From contig ONQL01000033.1 of NCBI GenBank assembly GCA_900319985.1, forward strand, positions 1 to 16,843: 16,843 nt of DNA, read 5' to 3'. Numbering within the stretch: position 1 is the stretch's first letter; each line of letters starts with the position of its first letter. Made by a program: the position numbers and the translations under genes. The notes under the pieces were generated by a model that was given only the letters and a program-made list of their open reading frames with translations, was not told where the DNA came from and ran no database searches. Source of the stretch: an uncultured Methanobrevibacter sp. Lineage in GTDB: Archaea; Methanobacteriota; Methanobacteria; Methanobacteriales; Methanobacteriaceae. Positions 14,751 through 16,843 of this stretch are shown piece after piece.

Positions 14751-15464
14751 ATGACCATCAAATATTCGCTCATGAATTTATCTCTTGAACTCAAGAACTA
14801 TTTATTGGACAACGGCGCTACAGAAGTAGGCTTTGCAGACATAACAAATTTCACACCCCAAAAAGGACTAAATACCGGAGTTATATTCTACATAACCTAT
14901 CCAAAGGAAATAATACAGAATATGCAGAATGCACCAACACCAGAATATCTTGAGGAATTGATAAGTTTAAACACAAGACTTGATGCATTGGGAATGAAAT
15001 GTGAAGAATTTTTAATAAATAATGGGTATAACGCATATGCACAGACAAAAAAGAGATTAGGAACTGATTTTGGAGAATTCAATTCATTTGAACTGCCCCA
15101 TAAAACCATTGCCACACGAGCAGGCCTTGGATGGATTGGAAAATCCGCACTATTTATAACAAATGATTATGGATCCGCTCTCAGATTATCTTCAGTTTTA
15201 ACAGATGCCCCACTAAATATAGGCAAACCAATTTTAAAATCAAAATGCGGTAAATGCATGGAATGCAGAGATGCTTGTTTTGGTGGAGCGATAAGCGGTA
15301 AAAACTGGAATTACAAACTTAAAAGAAACGATTTTTATGATGATAAGAAATGCGAAAAATATGCCCTGAAAGTTTCTGAGGAAAATTTGGGAAAAGCAGA
15401 TACCGTATGTGGAAAATGCATATTCGCATGCCCCCACACACAAAAATATATTAAAAAACTATAA
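14751..15464 (+). CDS. Short QueG-like double Fe4S4 protein
   Basis: 237 residues. The block HKTIATRAGLGWIGKSALFITNDYG (residues 117-141) and the SSVLTDAPL that follows match the cobalamin-binding core of epoxyqueuosine reductase QueG. Behind it are C166, C169, C172, C176, then C201, C220, C223 and C227, enough for two Fe4S4 clusters. Bacterial QueG is about 350-390 residues with an additional C-terminal part, which is missing. Archaea make archaeosine rather than queuosine, so the queuosine reaction is unlikely and the substrate is unknown. ATG at 14751 is used; ATG at 14772 is an alternative, neither with a ribosome site. Its promoter carries the transporter operator motif, and its end overlaps the convergent GNAT gene by 6 bases. 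Confidence 0.85.
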   Translation: MTIKYSLMNLSLELKNYLLDNGATEVGFADITNFTPQKGLNTGVIFYITYPKEIIQNMQNAPTPEYLEELISLNTRLDALGMKCEEFLINNGYNAYAQTKKRLGTDFGEFNSFELPHKTIATRAGLGWIGKSALFITNDYGSALRLSSVLTDAPLNIGKPILKSKCGKCMECRDACFGGAISGKNWNYKLKRNDFYDDKKCEKYALKVSEENLGKADTVCGKCIFACPHTQKYIKKL

Positions 15465-16022
15465 TTTTACAGCATGCCTAAAGTCAGACGGCTGAAGAGT
15501 AATACCCAATCCACATATCTTTTTGTCCATGTGCACGGTTTCCAACTCATCATTGGAATCCAGAGATACGGCAAAACCCATTTTTGTCCAAAACTCAAGA
15601 GCCCCATCCAATGTTTTATGAGTATGCAGATAAATATTTTCATAACTGGATTTAATGGCAAAATTTTCAGCTATAGCAAACATCTTTGAAGCTAAACCGC
15701 AACGGCGGCATCTCTCATCGACAAATAGTCTCCAGATACTTGAAGTATTATCCATAGAATACAAATGTCTAAATTCCGGAAAATCCTTATCATATGCTCT
15801 GATACCTATTGTTGCTATAATTTCTCCAGTTTCTTCACAGTAAGCAACAAAAAAATTGTTTCTGATTGGATTAACATAATATTCCTCTAATTTAATAATG
15901 TCCTCATGCCATTCAGGAACATAATCGTAACCGAATTCTTTTTTAATTTGCTCAAACAAGAATTTTTGGACTTTATTAATATTTTCAGAACAATTATCCA
16001 ATTCTTTAATAATAACCTTCAT
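15459..16022 (-). CDS. GNAT-family N-acetyltransferase (transporter-linked copy 2)
   Basis: 187 residues from the ATG at 16022, which has GAGGT 5 bases upstream; a TTG at 16034 is in frame but less likely. The acetyl-CoA motif A is VDERCRRCGLASKMF, and FWTKMGFAV is motif B. It is a clear paralogue of the GNAT at 10371-10874: both have NPIRNNFF/LPNRNNLF, RAYDKD, SIWRL.VDE.(C/Y)RR and YLHTH. This copy has about 20 extra C-terminal residues after HMDKK. The substrate is unknown. It lies between the two arms of the ABC importer, with GTATTAC/GTAATAC operators 32 bp apart in its promoter. Confidence 0.85.
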   Translation of the reverse strand: MKVIIKELDNCSENINKVQKFLFEQIKKEFGYDYVPEWHEDIIKLEEYYVNPIRNNFFVAYCEETGEIIATIGIRAYDKDFPEFRHLYSMDNTSSIWRLFVDERCRRCGLASKMFAIAENFAIKSSYENIYLHTHKTLDGALEFWTKMGFAVSLDSNDELETVHMDKKICGLGITLQPSDFRHAVKL

Positions 16023-16032
16023 AATTAACCTC

Positions 16033-16079
16033 AAAAGTATTACACATTTATAAGAATTTATGTATATAGTAATACTTTT
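16033..16079. promoter_or_regulatory. Paired GTATTAC/GTAATAC operators between GNAT and ABC ATPase genes
   Basis: GTATTAC at 16037-16043 and GTAATAC at 16069-16075 have centres 32 bp apart, the same as at the transporter promoter. Each keeps one A/T arm of the longer palindrome (AAAA before the first, TTTTT after the second). On the minus strand the TATA-like CTATATACATAAA lies between them, so they flank the GNAT promoter. They also lie upstream of the rightward ATPase gene. Confidence 0.6.
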
Positions 16080-16120
16080 TAATTATTTTTGATTAACTTT
16101 AATATTGATAAGGTACAAAT

Positions 16121-16158
16121 TAGTATTTAAAACTTATCATTTGACGATAAAAGGTGAT
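16121..16158 (+). promoter_or_regulatory. Promoter and ribosome binding site of the ABC ATPase gene
   Basis: TAGTATTTAAAAC (16121-16133) is a plausible TATA box about 30 bases before the ATG, and AAGGTGAT (16151-16158) is a strong archaeal ribosome binding site 3 bases before it. The nearest GTAATAC site lies some 50 bp upstream of the box. Confidence 0.5.
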
Positions 16159-16161
16159 TTA

Positions 16162-16843
16162 ATGGAAAAATTGTTAGATGTGGAAAATGTTTCTATTTCA
16201 TTCATACAATATACAAAAGGTTTAAATCAACGTGATTTAAAGGTAATCACAGATCTAACATTAGATGTATCGGAAGGCGAAATATTAGCAGTTTTAGGTT
16301 CAAGCGGCTCTGGAAAAAGTCTGCTTGCACATGCAATATTTGGAATACTGCCAGAAAATGCAAATTTAAACGGAAAAATAAAATACAAAGGAAAAGAATT
16401 ATCACAAAAAGACAAAGAAGAACTTAGAGGAGATAAAATAGCATTAATTCCCCAATCAGTAAACTTTTTAGATCCTTTAATGAAGATTTCAGACCAAGCG
16501 ATAGGTCATACAGAAAACGATACTGAGAAAAAAGAAAAGAAAATAAAACAAAGAGAAATCTTTGAACATTATAACTTAGGCCCTGAAGTCGACGAAATGT
16601 ACCCATTCCAACTGTCAGGAGGAATGGCAAGAAGAGTGCTCGTTTCAACCGCATTACTATCTGATCCAAAATTAGTTGTAGCAGACGAACCAACACCCGG
16701 ACTTGATGAAAAAACAGTAAAAGAAACCTTAAATCACTTCAAACACATGAAAGAAGACGGAGTAGGAGTACTACTAATCACACACGACATCCACGCAGCA
16801 CTCGAAATCGCAGACAGAATAGGAATATTCTACTCAGGATACG
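16162..16843 (+). CDS. Peptide/nickel-type ABC transporter ATPase (DppD/NikD-like), cut by window edge
   Basis: The frame is open from the ATG at 16162 to the end of the window, 227 residues so far, with no stop. All ATPase motifs are present: Walker A GSSGSGKS (46-53), Q-loop IPQSVNFLDPL, signature LSGGMARR, Walker B LVVADEPTPGLD and switch histidine in ITHD. The Q-loop followed by N.LDPL and the spacing fit the oligopeptide/nickel subfamily. It is the natural energy-supplying partner of the two permeases transcribed the other way at 10926-12762; a second ATPase gene would be expected beyond the right edge. The GGTGAT site upstream fixes the start. Confidence 0.9.
   Translation, partial: MEKLLDVENVSISFIQYTKGLNQRDLKVITDLTLDVSEGEILAVLGSSGSGKSLLAHAIFGILPENANLNGKIKYKGKELSQKDKEELRGDKIALIPQSVNFLDPLMKISDQAIGHTENDTEKKEKKIKQREIFEHYNLGPEVDEMYPFQLSGGMARRVLVSTALLSDPKLVVADEPTPGLDEKTVKETLNHFKHMKEDGVGVLLITHDIHAALEIADRIGIFYSGY

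Noticed and set aside
10329..16075. Recurring GTAATAC as a possible CRISPR or dispersed repeat array
   Set aside because: The repeats are only 7-19 bp, lie singly or in pairs, and have no regular repeat-spacer order; promoter operators explain them better.
16227..16696. Two minus-strand frames at the right end
   Set aside because: They are shadows of the ABC ATPase gene, which shows all catalytic motifs on the plus strand.
12823..16843. Naming the transporter nikABCDE with NikR operators
   Set aside because: The family covers peptides, nickel and metallophores. The known E. coli-type NikR site has two half-sites separated by a long spacer, unlike these compact palindromes, so neither substrate nor regulator can be named.

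Overview
This window looks like chromosomal DNA of a low-GC methanogenic archaeon of the Methanobacteriales, most probably Methanobrevibacter or a close relative. The grounds are gene content and signals: an archaeal histone, tetraether lipid synthase, CDP-archaeol synthase, two methanofuran biosynthesis genes, a homoaconitase small subunit of the coenzyme B pathway, GGAGG/GGTGAT ribosome binding sites, TTTATATA-type promoters, oligo-T terminators and very AT-rich spacers. The genus is inferred, not proven. I see no rRNA, tRNA, CRISPR array or insertion sequence.

Positions 1-6045 and onward to 9793 are mostly housekeeping. A histone gene runs off the left edge. On the minus strand follow hacB, a zinc-finger protein and a CDKAL1/MtaB-type tRNA methylthiotransferase as one probable operon. 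Tetraether synthase (tes) lies just upstream, separated from hacB by a hairpin plus T-run terminator. tes is divergent from carS, so two steps of archaeal membrane lipid synthesis share one 143-bp promoter region. Convergent to carS is a tightly packed operon wecB-mfnD-mfnF, joining a UDP-GlcNAc 2-epimerase with an unusual C-terminal tail to two methanofuran genes. Then come truA and a small membrane protein.

Positions 9794-10370 form a gene-free, extremely AT-rich stretch. It starts (reading leftward) at a sequence resembling the promoter of the downstream transporter operon and ends in a hairpin plus T-run before truA, so it may encode a regulated non-coding RNA.

Positions 10371-16843 are the accessory and most interesting part. 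A peptide/nickel-type ABC importer is split into a minus-strand operon (substrate-binding protein, two permeases, a GNAT acetyltransferase) and a plus-strand ATPase gene that runs off the right edge. Between the two arms lie a short QueG-like iron-sulfur protein and a second, paralogous GNAT. Every promoter region in this block carries the short palindrome GTAATAC/GTATTAC. It occurs twice as a pair with exactly 32 bp between centres, and in the binding-protein promoter as 17-bp and 19-bp perfect palindromes. I infer one regulator controls importer, acetyltransferases and iron-sulfur protein as a single uptake system. The substrate (nickel, another metal complex, or a peptide) cannot be settled from the sequence.
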